Notes: generated by a model from the letters alone, not told the origin. A DNA stretch of 50,123 nucleotides from Candidatus Hinthialibacter antarcticus (GCA_030765645.1 JAVCCE010000055.1:1-50123), one strand, 5' to 3'; positions 16,818 to 26,402 are shown, counted from the first letter of the stretch. Translations and numbers: made by a program.

Positions 16818-18346
16818 TTGTGGTGAACGTATTGCCATATAAAACAATAGAAAAAACAGAATTTGGTGATTGGCAAACCCCGTTGCCTCTTGCAAAAGAA
16901 ATATGTGCTTTGATCACTCAAAAAGTTCAACCCCGGTCTGTTTTTGAGCCAAATTGCGGAAAAGGCGCGTTCCTTCATGCTGCAATGGAGTCTTGCACTG
17001 AAGCCGTTGAATTTGTTGGTTTGGAAATCAACAAAAAATATGTTGATGAAGTCCGTTCGATAGAATCAGGTATGTTAACGGTAATCCATGACGATTTTTT
17101 TTCTTGTTCTTTAGAAAACATCATTCAAAAGTTACCTGAACCGTTGCTTGTGATAGGCAATCCTCCTTGGGTTACCAATTCTGAACTGACGCGAATCCGT
17201 AGCGAGAATCTCCCCAACAAAACAAACTTTAATGGTGTGAGTGGAATTGATGCCATTACAGGAAAAAGTAATTTTGATATTTCGGAATGGATGCTGATTC
17301 AGGAGGTTGAAGCATTGCAAGGGAAAGATGCTCTCCTCGCAATGCTTTGCAAGACAGCAGTTGCAAGAAAAGTTATTTTATTCATGTTGAAAAAAGCGTT
17401 TGATTTTTCAGAGGTGGAAATCCGAAAAATAGACGCGCAAAAATTTTTTCGCGTTGCCGTTGATGCTTGTTTGTTTGTTGTTCGTTTTCTGCCGAAACAG
17501 CAGTGTCAGCATTCAGATTGTCGAATTTATTTGTCTCTCAAATCGAACATTCCCTCCGATGTTCTTGGAATGCGCAATGGCCGGCTCGTTACAGATGTTG
17601 AGACCGTTGATCGATTTCAAGACGTCCTCGCGCTGAATGCAACAGACTTTACATGGCGTTCAGGGGTTAAGCACGATTGTTCTAAAGTCATGGAATTGTT
17701 TGTTCAATCAGATGGGCGACTCAAGAACGGCTTTAAGGATTATGTTGATATAGAGGACGCATTGCTGTATCCGATGTTGAAAAGTTCTGATTTGGCGAAT
17801 GGTCGAACTCGCGAAATCCACAGACGTATGCTTATTACTCAGCAGAGCGTAGGCAGCGATACAAAAAGTATTCAATATTTGTATCCAAAAATGTGGCATT
17901 ATCTAAATGAACACGCCGAAAAATTAAATAATCGGAGAAGCAGTATCTATAAAAATCGACCTCCGTTTTCCATTTTTGGCGTAGGAGATTATTCATTTAA
18001 ACCGTGGAAAGTCGCAATTTCCGGTCTGTATAAAAAATTACAATTCAGCATCATTGGCCCCTATGAAGGAAAGCCTGTTGTCGTTGACGATACTTGTTAT
18101 TTTTTATCTTGTGAATCAGAAGAAGAGGCGAATGTTATCGGGAGTATTTTTGCATCAAAAGTTGTTCAAGATATTTTGATTGCGCACATTTTTTGGGACT
18201 CTAAGCGTCCGATCACTAGAGATATTCTAAGTATTATTGATATTCCTGCTGCTGCACGAAGAATTGGCTGTTTTGAGGCGCTTGTCAAAGTTTGTCGAAG
18301 CCTCTCGCATCATAAACAGTCAGACCTTTTTGCAATGCGTTTTTAA
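16814..18346 (+). CDS. Type II DNA adenine-N6 methyltransferase
   Basis: 510 residues from TTG 16814, which overlaps the endonuclease stop as TTGA; GTG at 16820 or 16823 is an alternative. Motif I (SAM binding) is VFEPNCGKGAFL at ~residues 42-53 and the catalytic motif IV is NPPW at ~116, which identifies an amino-methyltransferase acting on adenine. The order and long C-terminal target-recognition part fit the gamma-type type II enzymes. It protects host sites from the partner endonuclease. It overlaps the convergent transporter gene by four bases, and its AT-rich codon use matches the endonuclease. Confidence 0.88.
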   Translation: MIVVNVLPYKTIEKTEFGDWQTPLPLAKEICALITQKVQPRSVFEPNCGKGAFLHAAMESCTEAVEFVGLEINKKYVDEVRSIESGMLTVIHDDFFSCSLENIIQKLPEPLLVIGNPPWVTNSELTRIRSENLPNKTNFNGVSGIDAITGKSNFDISEWMLIQEVEALQGKDALLAMLCKTAVARKVILFMLKKAFDFSEVEIRKIDAQKFFRVAVDACLFVVRFLPKQQCQHSDCRIYLSLKSNIPSDVLGMRNGRLVTDVETVDRFQDVLALNATDFTWRSGVKHDCSKVMELFVQSDGRLKNGFKDYVDIEDALLYPMLKSSDLANGRTREIHRRMLITQQSVGSDTKSIQYLYPKMWHYLNEHAEKLNNRRSSIYKNRPPFSIFGVGDYSFKPWKVAISGLYKKLQFSIIGPYEGKPVVVDDTCYFLSCESEEEANVIGSIFASKVVQDILIAHIFWDSKRPITRDILSIIDIPAAARRIGCFEALVKVCRSLSHHKQSDLFAMRF

Positions 18347-19539
18347 TTACAGTCCGAATGATGGTGTTTTTCTCTTCGCAGCAGCGCTGCGGAGGCGAGG
18401 GCGCAGGGCAAGGCGACGGCGAGGCATAGCCAGATTGCGTTTGCGTATGATCCCGTCAGATCATAAATGCGTCCGCCGATCCACGGGCCTGCGACGCCGG
18501 ATGCGCCATACACCAAAAATACAATCGGATACAAATCATTGACGCGCCCGCTTCCATATTGGGCGGCGATGTGGGCGGCGTATAACACAAAACAGGCGCC
18601 AAATGAAAAGCCGATCAGGGCGATGCAAACCAGGTAGGCGCCGTAGGAAAACATGAGTTGCAGCGCGAGCGAGGATGCGCCCAATAACAACAGCGACAAT
18701 GGAATCGCCGTCCAACCGATGCGGTCATAAATCGCGCCCCATAACACCCGCCCGCTGATGTTGCCCACCGCGAAGATGCTGATGGCGAATGCCGATTGGG
18801 CTGAGGTATAGCCCTCATACAGCCCCAGCGGTTTGAGGTTGGCGATGATTAACAAGCCGCCGAACGTGCCGGCGAACATGCCCAGCGACATGGCGATGAA
18901 GGTGGGTGACGCGACCAATTGACGCAGCGGCGCCTGGTTGAGCGATTGGGCTTCGGTTTGCTTTTTTATTTTGGGAAGGCGAAGCGCACAGGCCGCCAGC
19001 GCAGTCAACAGCGCCGAAGCGGCGCCGATGGCGAGCAAGACGTTCAGTACCTCCATGCCGCCGTCGATGAGGCGCTGCGCAACGAAGGCGACGATGATCG
19101 AGCCGCCGCCGAAGCCCGCCACTGCGACGCCGGTGATGAGGCCTTTATAGGCGGGGTGCCACTGGATGCACACGGTGATCGCGCTGAGGTAGCCCAGGCC
19201 GATGCCCGCGCCCACCATGACGCCGGCGCCCAACAGCAATAGCCAGAAATTGCCCGCCGAAAACGAGGCGAGCCAATAGCCGCCGCCGAACAATCCCGCG
19301 CAGGCCAACGAACACGCCCGCGGGCTCCACACGGTGAGCAAGCGCCCGCCGCCGACCATCGAGATGGTGAAAGATGTAATGGTCAGCCCGAAGATCAGCC
19401 CCAGTTGCGCGGCGGTCAGGTGGTAGCCTTCGATCAAGGGCGGCGTGTAAACGCTCCAGGCGTAAATGCCCCCCAAACATGACTGTATGATGAACGAAGC
19501 GATGACGACGTTGATTGACGTGGGGAAAAAAAATCTCAT
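18343..19539 (-). CDS. MFS transporter, OFA (oxalate/formate antiporter-like) family
   Basis: 398 residues with 12 predicted membrane helices. The N-terminal QSCLGGIYAWSVYTPPL is the OFA-type signature (GxxYAWSVxxxP). An inner loop RLPKIKKQTEAQSLNQAP separates the two six-helix halves, and the tail is LLRREKHHHSDCN. OFA proteins exchange small carboxylates such as oxalate, formate, lactate or pyruvate; the cargo here is unknown. The gene is GC-richer than the adjoining restriction-modification pair, and its 3' end overlaps the methyltransferase 3' end by four bases, marking the island border. Confidence 0.88.
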   Translation of the reverse strand: MRFFFPTSINVVIASFIIQSCLGGIYAWSVYTPPLIEGYHLTAAQLGLIFGLTITSFTISMVGGGRLLTVWSPRACSLACAGLFGGGYWLASFSAGNFWLLLLGAGVMVGAGIGLGYLSAITVCIQWHPAYKGLITGVAVAGFGGGSIIVAFVAQRLIDGGMEVLNVLLAIGAASALLTALAACALRLPKIKKQTEAQSLNQAPLRQLVASPTFIAMSLGMFAGTFGGLLIIANLKPLGLYEGYTSAQSAFAISIFAVGNISGRVLWGAIYDRIGWTAIPLSLLLLGASSLALQLMFSYGAYLVCIALIGFSFGACFVLYAAHIAAQYGSGRVNDLYPIVFLVYGASGVAGPWIGGRIYDLTGSYANAIWLCLAVALPCALASAALLRREKHHHSDCN

Positions 19540-19950
19540 GCAATGCCTTTGTCGGATTAAAAAATGAACCCGGATTGTGCTTCATTCTGTCTATTCATTC
19601 AAGATGATGGGGTTGTATTTATGTCTTGAAATTTTAGGGAATTGTTCAACATCGGGAATAAAAATCAGCAGAGGCTGGGATTGGGGTATTGTGACTTCGG
19701 TTCTGAAAATTAGAGGAATTGAAACACTTTGATGCCAACCAGCGTAAATCACTAACAAGTGCAAGAGAAAGAGCGGCGGCGTGAAGATCGCTCCGTTACT
19801 GAGTGTTGTTTAGACCGTTGAAATCGTTTAGAGTTATGTTTTCAGAGCCAAAGACATCATAATGCATTTTTGGGGAGCCAAACCCATCTCAATCGCCGCT
19901 GGATGGCGCATACTCGTTGTCGAAACGCCGCCCGTAAGGAAAAGGGACGA
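19540..19950. other. Intergenic region before the ExbB operon
   Basis: 411 bases between divergent genes. It should hold the promoters of the transporter and of the ExbB operon, but no convincing -35/-10 pair or repeat was found. AAGGAAAAGGG just before 19951 is the ribosome site of the first operon gene. Confidence 0.5.
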
Positions 19951-20766
19951 ATGAATAACCGAATCCTCACCGCAGCCGCACTTGTAATCGTATTCGCCAT
20001 TGGAATCCACACTGTGGGCTTCGCCCAGCCCGACAGCGCCACCCAGGCCGTAAGTGGGGCGTTGACGGGGGATGAAGGCGAACAAGGCATGACCCTGTTC
20101 AACCTGTTGCAGACTGGCGGGTGGGTGATGGCAGTGTTGGCGGCGCTGTCGATTTTGACGCTGACGCTGGTGATTTATTACTTCACGATCCTAACCGAAG
20201 GGCGCTTGTTGCCGGGTGATTTTGTCACGCAATTGCGCAACTTCGCCCGCGACCAGAAACTCGAAGAAATTTCGCGTCTGTGCCGCCGTTCGCGGGGTAT
20301 GCTCGCAAAAGTCGTATTGGCGGGCGTGAATAGGGCGCCCAACGACCCCACCGCCGTCAGCGCGGCGATGGAAGCGGTCGGCAAGCGTGAGGCGCAGGGG
20401 CTGATGCGCAAGGTGCGCTATTTGTCTGACGTCGCCACTGTGGCGCCAATGTTGGGGCTGCTGGGGACAGTGCTCGGGATGATTCAGGCGTTTAATTTCA
20501 TTGCGTTCGATATCAGCGCGGTGAAGCCGGTCGCGTTGGCTAGCGCGGTCGCGCAGGCGCTGGTAACGACCGCCGCCGGGTTGATTGTGGCGATTCCCAG
20601 CATGGGCTTCTACTTCTTTTTCCGCAGCCGCCTGGAAGGCATCATCGGGCGGGTGGAGGAAATCGCGTCCGAAACCGCTGACCAGATCGCCCATCCACCG
20701 CAATCCACTGCGCGCAAGACGGTGCGAAAAACCACCACCGCGCGCGCCAAGAAAACCACGGCCTAA
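19951..20766 (+). CDS. MotA/TolQ/ExbB proton channel family protein
   Basis: 271 residues from ATG 19951 (ribosome site AAGGAAAAGGG). An N-terminal signal-like segment ending GFAQ precedes a short periplasmic part and three helices. The TM2-TM3 core is APMLGLLGTVLGMIQAF and AVAQALVTTAAGLIVAIPS. The threonines matching ExbB T148 and T181 are kept, but the position of the near-universal glutamate (E. coli ExbB E176, in IAEAL) is Gln202. The tail is a basic Lys/Thr/Arg-rich segment (TARKTVRKTTTARAKKTTA), absent from classical ExbB. Together with the ExbD 15 bases downstream it should form the proton-driven motor of the operon. Confidence 0.92.
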   Translation: MNNRILTAAALVIVFAIGIHTVGFAQPDSATQAVSGALTGDEGEQGMTLFNLLQTGGWVMAVLAALSILTLTLVIYYFTILTEGRLLPGDFVTQLRNFARDQKLEEISRLCRRSRGMLAKVVLAGVNRAPNDPTAVSAAMEAVGKREAQGLMRKVRYLSDVATVAPMLGLLGTVLGMIQAFNFIAFDISAVKPVALASAVAQALVTTAAGLIVAIPSMGFYFFFRSRLEGIIGRVEEIASETADQIAHPPQSTARKTVRKTTTARAKKTTA

Positions 20767-20781
20767 AGGGAAAACGCAGGC

Positions 20782-21216
20782 ATGAACCTATTACCGAAAG
20801 AAGCCAGCGAAGAGCCGGTCATCCCGATGGCGCCGATGATCGACATCATCTTTTTGCTGCTGATCTTTTTTATCACGACTTCGATTTTCGCCCGGCTCGA
20901 AAATGAATTGTCGATTACCGTGCCGACGGCGGAATCATCGGTCCCGCCCAAGCGCGACCTGGGCGAATTGATCGTCAACGTCAAAGACGACGGCTCGATC
21001 ATCGTTAATCAAAAACAAATTACCATCGACCAACTCGGTTTGCTGGTTTCGCGCATCGCCAAACAGTTTCCCGACCAGTCAGTCATCATTCGCGGCGACC
21101 GGGGAACCCGGTTTGAAGACGCGGTATCAATCTTAGACGTGTGCGCGAAATCCGGCGTATGGAACGTATCGTTTGCGGCGCTGCCGCCCGAAGAAGGTGA
21201 AGCCGTCGGCGGCTGA
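20782..21216 (+). CDS. ExbD/TolR family protein
   Basis: 144 residues. A single membrane helix carries the proton-carrying aspartate (APMIDIIFLLLIFFITTS, D21), followed by a periplasmic domain of ExbD type (ELIVNVKDDGSIIVNQKQI, then VIIRGDRGTRFEDAVSILDV). The intact Asp contrasts with the changed residue in the partner channel. Spacing of 15 bases to the channel gene and 29 to the TPR gene supports one operon. Confidence 0.93.
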   Translation: MNLLPKEASEEPVIPMAPMIDIIFLLLIFFITTSIFARLENELSITVPTAESSVPPKRDLGELIVNVKDDGSIIVNQKQITIDQLGLLVSRIAKQFPDQSVIIRGDRGTRFEDAVSILDVCAKSGVWNVSFAALPPEEGEAVGG

Positions 21217-21245
21217 ACATTCGCCCCGGTTGCTGGATCGACGTT

Positions 21246-23729
21246 ATGAAATCAACTCCAAGGCATATTCATCGAATGGCTCTTCATTGCTGCGCGGCGC
21301 TGTTGGCGGCGCTGGCGATGTGTGCGGTTGCCTCTGCGCAAAACGCCGCAGGCGAGGCGGTACTGTCGGCGTCGCAACAAGCGCGGATCGAGCAGCAAGA
21401 CCTCGATTTCGCCGACGGCTTATATCAACGCGGTATGTTCGAGAGCGCGGCGCGTCATTATGAGGAGTTCATCGACAAGCACTCACAATCGAGCAACCGT
21501 GAACTGGCTATGTTTCGCCAGGCCGAGTCGCTCTATCAACATGCGACCAAAATTCTCGACGGCGACCCGCTCAACGGCAACCTGTTTTATATTGACGCCC
21601 GCAGCATCTTGCAGGCGCTGATTGAAGAGTTCCCAAACGGCGCCAAACGCTTCGACGCCCGCATGAGGCTGGGCGAGATCGGCTACAAGATCGGCGACGC
21701 CGAAGGCGGCCTGCCGCACTTGGAATACGTCGTTAAAGAAGCGAAGGAACCGACGGTGATCGAGTCGGCGCTGTTTTATGCGGCGCGTTGCTATGACCGC
21801 CTGGGGCAAAATCCCAAAGCGGAAACCAATTACAAACGCATTCGCGAGCAATACCGCAAAGGCGCATTTGGAGCGTTCGCTTCGTTTCTGCTGGGTGAAT
21901 TGCTGTCAAAACAAGACCGCTTAGACGAAGCCGTCCCCGTACTCAATCACCTCTGGCAAAATCAAAACGACTATCAAATTCCCGAAGGCTCCGGCCTCAT
22001 TGGCGACGCGCAATTGCTCGCGGCGCAATTGCTGTACAAACAAGACCGCTATACCGAAGCCGCAAACGCCTACCGCGCCTTCGCTGAATCCAGCCCGGAC
22101 GGCTCCCAAAAAGCGCGGGCGCAATACGGCGCCGCCTGGGCCGAATATCAACAACAAAACTACCCCGCCGCGCTGACCATCGCCGCGCAATTGAAGCGCC
22201 AGTTTCTGCCCGCCGATATGGTGCCCGGCATCTTGTTTTTGCAGGGCGCCTGTTCGTATCAGAAAAAAACCTACCAGGACGCCATCAGCTATTTTCGCGA
22301 GACGATTGCCAACCCCGACGCGGGCGAATACCGCGACCGCGCCTGGTATCAACTGGCGTGGTCGTATTATCTGGCGGGCGATTATTCGCAGACGGAAGTC
22401 GAGTGCCGCAACCTACTGCGCATTGGCTCCACGCCGGATGTCGCCGCCAAGTTGCATTTTCTTTTAGGACAGGCGTACGCGCAGCAAGAAAAATACGAAA
22501 CCGCCGCCGAGGAATTGATGAAGGTCGAGTTGCTCGACCCGGCCAGCGACTTCTGCGAAGACGCGCTCTATCTGTTGGCGGACTTGCTCTACCGCGCAGA
22601 GCAATACAGCCGCGCCAGCCATGAGTTTGCGCGGTATTACAAGAAATACCCGGATTCAGAACGCACCCGGCAGTCTTTGGTTTGGGCGACCAACGCCGCC
22701 TTCGCCGCCAAAGATTATGCGAACGCGATTGATCTCGCCGAGCAATTAATGCGCACCTATCCTGATATCCCGTCGCTGCACGATTTGCTCTATCGCAAAG
22801 CGCTGGCGCAATACCATCTCAAACAATTAGACGACGCGCTCGATACGCTGCTCATGCTGTCGCAATCCGACCGCAGCGAAGAACGTAAGCCCGAAGCGCT
22901 CTACTGGCAGGCGTACATCTATGAGATGAAACAAAACCTGACGCGGGCGTCCAGCGTCTACGGCGAGTTGTTGGAGCGCTACCCGCAATTCGGCAATAAC
23001 GACGAGGTGCGGTTGCGCAAGGCGTTCTGCGACTATCAGGACGAAAAATTCGACGAAGCCTACGACGGCTTTCGCTTGTTGCTCGATAGTCCCAAACAGA
23101 AAGACGTCCCCGTCGAGATCGGCTTCTGGATGATCGTTTACGCCGACGAAGCCGAACGCCATGAAGACGCGCTGCAAGTGGCGGAGGCGCTGTTGAAAAT
23201 CCACCAGAAAGATGACGTGCAAGAACGCGCCCGAATCGCCCAAGGCAATCAACTGATCGCCCTGCAAAAATGGGCGCAAGCGAAACTAAGCGCCGAAGCA
23301 TTCTTGAAGACATTTCCCGATAGTTTATTCAAGCCGGAAATTCACTGGGTGCTGGCCAAGGCGCTTGAAGGCCTCGGCGAGAGCGATAAGGCCGCCCAAT
23401 ATTTTGAAGAAAGCCTGTTGCAGTTGCAGGCGATGGCCAATCCCGACCCCGATTTTGAAGCCAAGATTTACGTCGATATGGGCCGAGTGTTGGACTCGCA
23501 AAACAAACGCAAAGAAGCGCTGGACGCTTTTCTGCGCGTCGCCATCTTGTTTGACCATCCCCGCCTGACGCCGGAAGCGATGTACCGCGCCATTCGCTGC
23601 CACCTCGCTGACGAACAGACCAGTGAAGCCGCGACGTTGATGGATGAACTGGTCGAAAAATATCCTGACTCGCAATGGGGCCGCCGCGCGCGCGAAGAAT
23701 TTCAATCGCTGGCGCAACCGGCGCCCTAA
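21246..23729 (+). CDS. Periplasmic TPR-repeat protein of the Exb-VWA operon
   Basis: 827 residues with a signal peptide (hydrophobic CCAALLAALAMCAVASA, cleavage near SAQ). The rest is an array of about 15 or more TPR-type helix pairs (for example GLYQRGMFESAARHYEEFI and LYRAEQYSRASHEFARYY), of the YbgF/BamD-like periplasmic type. TPR arrays scaffold protein complexes. Lying between the ExbD and VWA genes, it probably links the motor to its target in the periplasm or at the outer membrane. No catalytic motif is seen. The next gene starts 12 bases later. Confidence 0.88.
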   Translation: MKSTPRHIHRMALHCCAALLAALAMCAVASAQNAAGEAVLSASQQARIEQQDLDFADGLYQRGMFESAARHYEEFIDKHSQSSNRELAMFRQAESLYQHATKILDGDPLNGNLFYIDARSILQALIEEFPNGAKRFDARMRLGEIGYKIGDAEGGLPHLEYVVKEAKEPTVIESALFYAARCYDRLGQNPKAETNYKRIREQYRKGAFGAFASFLLGELLSKQDRLDEAVPVLNHLWQNQNDYQIPEGSGLIGDAQLLAAQLLYKQDRYTEAANAYRAFAESSPDGSQKARAQYGAAWAEYQQQNYPAALTIAAQLKRQFLPADMVPGILFLQGACSYQKKTYQDAISYFRETIANPDAGEYRDRAWYQLAWSYYLAGDYSQTEVECRNLLRIGSTPDVAAKLHFLLGQAYAQQEKYETAAEELMKVELLDPASDFCEDALYLLADLLYRAEQYSRASHEFARYYKKYPDSERTRQSLVWATNAAFAAKDYANAIDLAEQLMRTYPDIPSLHDLLYRKALAQYHLKQLDDALDTLLMLSQSDRSEERKPEALYWQAYIYEMKQNLTRASSVYGELLERYPQFGNNDEVRLRKAFCDYQDEKFDEAYDGFRLLLDSPKQKDVPVEIGFWMIVYADEAERHEDALQVAEALLKIHQKDDVQERARIAQGNQLIALQKWAQAKLSAEAFLKTFPDSLFKPEIHWVLAKALEGLGESDKAAQYFEESLLQLQAMANPDPDFEAKIYVDMGRVLDSQNKRKEALDAFLRVAILFDHPRLTPEAMYRAIRCHLADEQTSEAATLMDELVEKYPDSQWGRRAREEFQSLAQPAP

Positions 23730-23741
23730 AACGGAAGACTG

Positions 23742-25559
23742 ATGTCTCAAGCCGCTTATTCGCCCACATGGAACGCCGCCGCATCGCGACGCTCAACCGC
23801 TGACCGTTTTTTGGTTGTTGCGTTGGTTGCATCGTTGGCGCTGCATGGCGGGTTTGTATTGTGGTCGTATTTCAAAATCGTCAATGTCGCCCAACAGGCG
23901 CAAGACGACCTCGAAACCTTGTTCAAAGTGAACCTCGACCAGCTGACGTCGAGTAACTTCGTTTCGCGGCCCAACCAACGTCAATTGATCGAAGAACGCG
24001 AGCGCGTATTAGAGCAAGAAGTGATTGAACGGGCCGAAGCGCGGCAACGGGCCGTTGAAGGCGCCATCTCACAGATGGGGGTTCCATTTGACGGCGACGT
24101 GCCCTCCAGCCAGGGATCATCGTCTGATTTATTTATTGACGACCGCTCGGCGCAAAACCTGGTCACCTCCGAGCTGGGCAAAGCCTCGGTAATGGATTTT
24201 GAAGATGACGCAGGCGTTAACTCGATCATGGACAACGTCGCGCCCATCCCGAAGATGGCGCTGTTGGGACGCGGCACCGGTTCAGGACGCAGCCTGCTGG
24301 CGAACCTGCCGCCGCCCGTGTTGGACGACCAGCCTGCCGTGCAGCGCTCGATGGAAAACGACATCCTGGCGCAAACCGCGCCGCCCGTCCCCGATGTGGA
24401 AGCCGAAGACCCGCCCATCATCCTGCCGCCGGTGACGGAACTGCTGCCATCGCCTGATCTCATAAAACCCAGCGACTTCAAGTCAACGCTGCCGTCTGAA
24501 GAAGCCGCCAAACAGGCGATCGAAGAACGCTTTGTGAAATTAGACGACCTGCTCGACGTGGAGTTGAAAACCTATCATCACATCGGCGGCGACGGGTATT
24601 TCATGCTGCGGTTGCGTCCCAAAGGCGCCGACGACCGCTTGCGCGTCTTGCCCAAAGACGTGGTGTTTGTGCTCGACGCCTCACGCAGTATGGGCAGCCG
24701 CCGCTTGCGTACGATCAAGGGTGAAGTGAACGACATGCTGGGGCGGATGCGCGAGGGCGACCGCTTTAACGTGGTCGGTTTCAAAGGCCGGGTCGATTTG
24801 TTTACCGAAACCCTGGCGCCGGTCAGCCCCGATTCGATTCAGCAAGCAAAAGAGTTTCTCATTGATCTCGACTCGTCAGGCCACACCGATATTTATCGCT
24901 CGATGGAGCCGCTGGTCAAACTCGGCGTCGAGCGCGCCCGCCCGTTGATTCTATTATTGTTCAGCGACGGCCGCCCGTCGGTGGGCGTGGTCAATAGCCG
25001 CAAGATCATCAACAACCTGACTCAATATCGCGGGCCGAGTACGTCGATATTTTGCGTAGGCAGCGGGATGCAGATCAACCGCTACCTGCTCGACATGCTA
25101 GCGTTTCGCAACCGCGGCCTGGTCGCGTTTGAACCCGAGCGCGAGGGCCTGCCGCAAGTCATTCAATCGGTTTATGGATATGTGGAAGACCCTGTCTTGT
25201 TGCGGGTCGAGGCGGACTTTGGCTTCCTCGATAAAAGCGAAGTGTTCCCCAAACGGCTGCCGGACTTATTTCTCAAAGGCGAGTTGCGAATCTGGGGGCG
25301 CTTGCAGCAGCAGGATTACATCACCGTTCGCATCACCGGCGAAGCGTTTGACGAACAGAAAGAAACCATCCTGCGCCTGCCGGTGCCAGAGATCGACAAC
25401 GCCACCTTTGAAGTCGCCCGCCAATGGGCGCTGCATAAAATTTATGACCTGATCGGGCGCATGGTCGAAGAAGGCGAAACGCCGCAAATTTTGCAAGAAA
25501 TCCAGTCCATCAGCGACACCTACAACGTCGTCACTCCCTACTCAGAACAAATCGACTAG
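23742..25559 (+). CDS. TonB/TolA-like anchored protein with von Willebrand A domain
   Basis: 605 residues. Residues ~22-44 form one membrane helix (FLVVALVASLALHGGFVLWS) with S31 and H35 spaced as SxxxH, the pattern that TonB and TolA use to engage ExbB/TolQ. Residues ~60-100 look like a coiled coil (QRQLIEERERVLEQEVIERA), and ~110-250 are Pro-rich and extended. Residues ~305-490 are a VWA domain with the full MIDAS: DASRSMGS (DxSxS), the threonine in SGHTDI and the aspartate in FSDGRPS. A beta domain and helical tail follow (ARQWALHKIYDLIGRMVEE), as in VIT/VWA proteins. There is no TonB C-terminal domain. It is the last gene of the operon. Confidence 0.9.
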   Translation: MSQAAYSPTWNAAASRRSTADRFLVVALVASLALHGGFVLWSYFKIVNVAQQAQDDLETLFKVNLDQLTSSNFVSRPNQRQLIEERERVLEQEVIERAEARQRAVEGAISQMGVPFDGDVPSSQGSSSDLFIDDRSAQNLVTSELGKASVMDFEDDAGVNSIMDNVAPIPKMALLGRGTGSGRSLLANLPPPVLDDQPAVQRSMENDILAQTAPPVPDVEAEDPPIILPPVTELLPSPDLIKPSDFKSTLPSEEAAKQAIEERFVKLDDLLDVELKTYHHIGGDGYFMLRLRPKGADDRLRVLPKDVVFVLDASRSMGSRRLRTIKGEVNDMLGRMREGDRFNVVGFKGRVDLFTETLAPVSPDSIQQAKEFLIDLDSSGHTDIYRSMEPLVKLGVERARPLILLLFSDGRPSVGVVNSRKIINNLTQYRGPSTSIFCVGSGMQINRYLLDMLAFRNRGLVAFEPEREGLPQVIQSVYGYVEDPVLLRVEADFGFLDKSEVFPKRLPDLFLKGELRIWGRLQQQDYITVRITGEAFDEQKETILRLPVPEIDNATFEVARQWALHKIYDLIGRMVEEGETPQILQEIQSISDTYNVVTPYSEQID

Positions 25560-25686
25560 CGCTTTTTTACGACTTGTTACAAAACATTTTTCTAAATTTT
25601 CGATTTACTTGTACGATTATTTGTGAGACAATCAATCGGATGACTCATTTTTTAGATTGCTTTACACAATTGGGAGGTCGAATCAA

Positions 25687-26346
25687 ATGCGTAAATCGGG
25701 TTTTACATTGATTGAATTACTCATTGTCGTCGCCATTATTGGAATTTTGGCTGCGATTGCCGTCCCCAACTTTTTAAACGCCCAAATCCGCGCCAAGGTC
25801 GCCCGGTCTCAGGCCGATATGCGGTCAACGCTGACCGCCGTTGAACAGATGCGCCTCGAGCGCGGCTTGATGCTCGTTGACTTCTGGGACGACGACACCG
25901 ACTGGGGCAAAAAGCGAATGGCTGAAGATTTTGGCGGCGTGGGCGACGTGGGAGAAGCAAATCGCCGTCAGGTTCATGTGTTGGCGCCGCTCACCAGTCC
26001 GATTTCGTATATGAGTTCCGTCCCGCAAGATCCATTCGCGCCCAACTCTCTTGAAAGCGCATCCGGCGGACACTCTGAACGCTTTGGAATCTCAGGCAAT
26101 GATGTGTATTACTACGCTGATTTTGATATGCAATCTGATAGCGGCGGCTACGGCGGAACTCAATATAACCCGCCCTTCAAAAAAGGCGATTACATTTTGA
26201 TGGCGTTTGGGCCGGCGTCGGCGGAGGTGTATGCGACAAACGGCATCCGCTTCGGCATCCCTTATGACGTGTCGAACGGCACTCATAGCATTGGCGATAT
26301 TATGATGAAATCCGGCGGCGGGACAGTGCGTTCTGACGGTCGCTAA
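25687..26346 (+). CDS. Type IV prepilin-like protein (PulG/GspG type)
   Basis: 219 residues from ATG 25687 with GGGAGG upstream. It has a classic prepilin leader MRKSG followed by FTLIELLIVVAIIGILAA, cleaved between G and F, then the helix VPNFLNAQIRAKVARSQADM. The remainder is a globular beta-rich head with many Gly/Ser/Tyr (SDSGGYGGTQYNPP). Such single prepilin-like genes are abundant in PVC-type genomes, and their assembly partners are usually elsewhere. It follows the VWA gene by 127 bases and probably has its own promoter. Confidence 0.9.
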   Translation: MRKSGFTLIELLIVVAIIGILAAIAVPNFLNAQIRAKVARSQADMRSTLTAVEQMRLERGLMLVDFWDDDTDWGKKRMAEDFGGVGDVGEANRRQVHVLAPLTSPISYMSSVPQDPFAPNSLESASGGHSERFGISGNDVYYYADFDMQSDSGGYGGTQYNPPFKKGDYILMAFGPASAEVYATNGIRFGIPYDVSNGTHSIGDIMMKSGGGTVRSDGR

Positions 26347-26372
26347 ACGCGAGACAAGTGAATGAAAACTCA

Positions 26373-26402
26373 AAGCGGGCGTACAATGCGTCCGCTTTTT
26401 TA
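26373..26402 (+). terminator. Rho-independent terminator of the prepilin gene
   Basis: An imperfect stem AAGCGGGCG / TGCGTCCGCTT is followed by six T, 30 bases past the stop. Confidence 0.75.
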
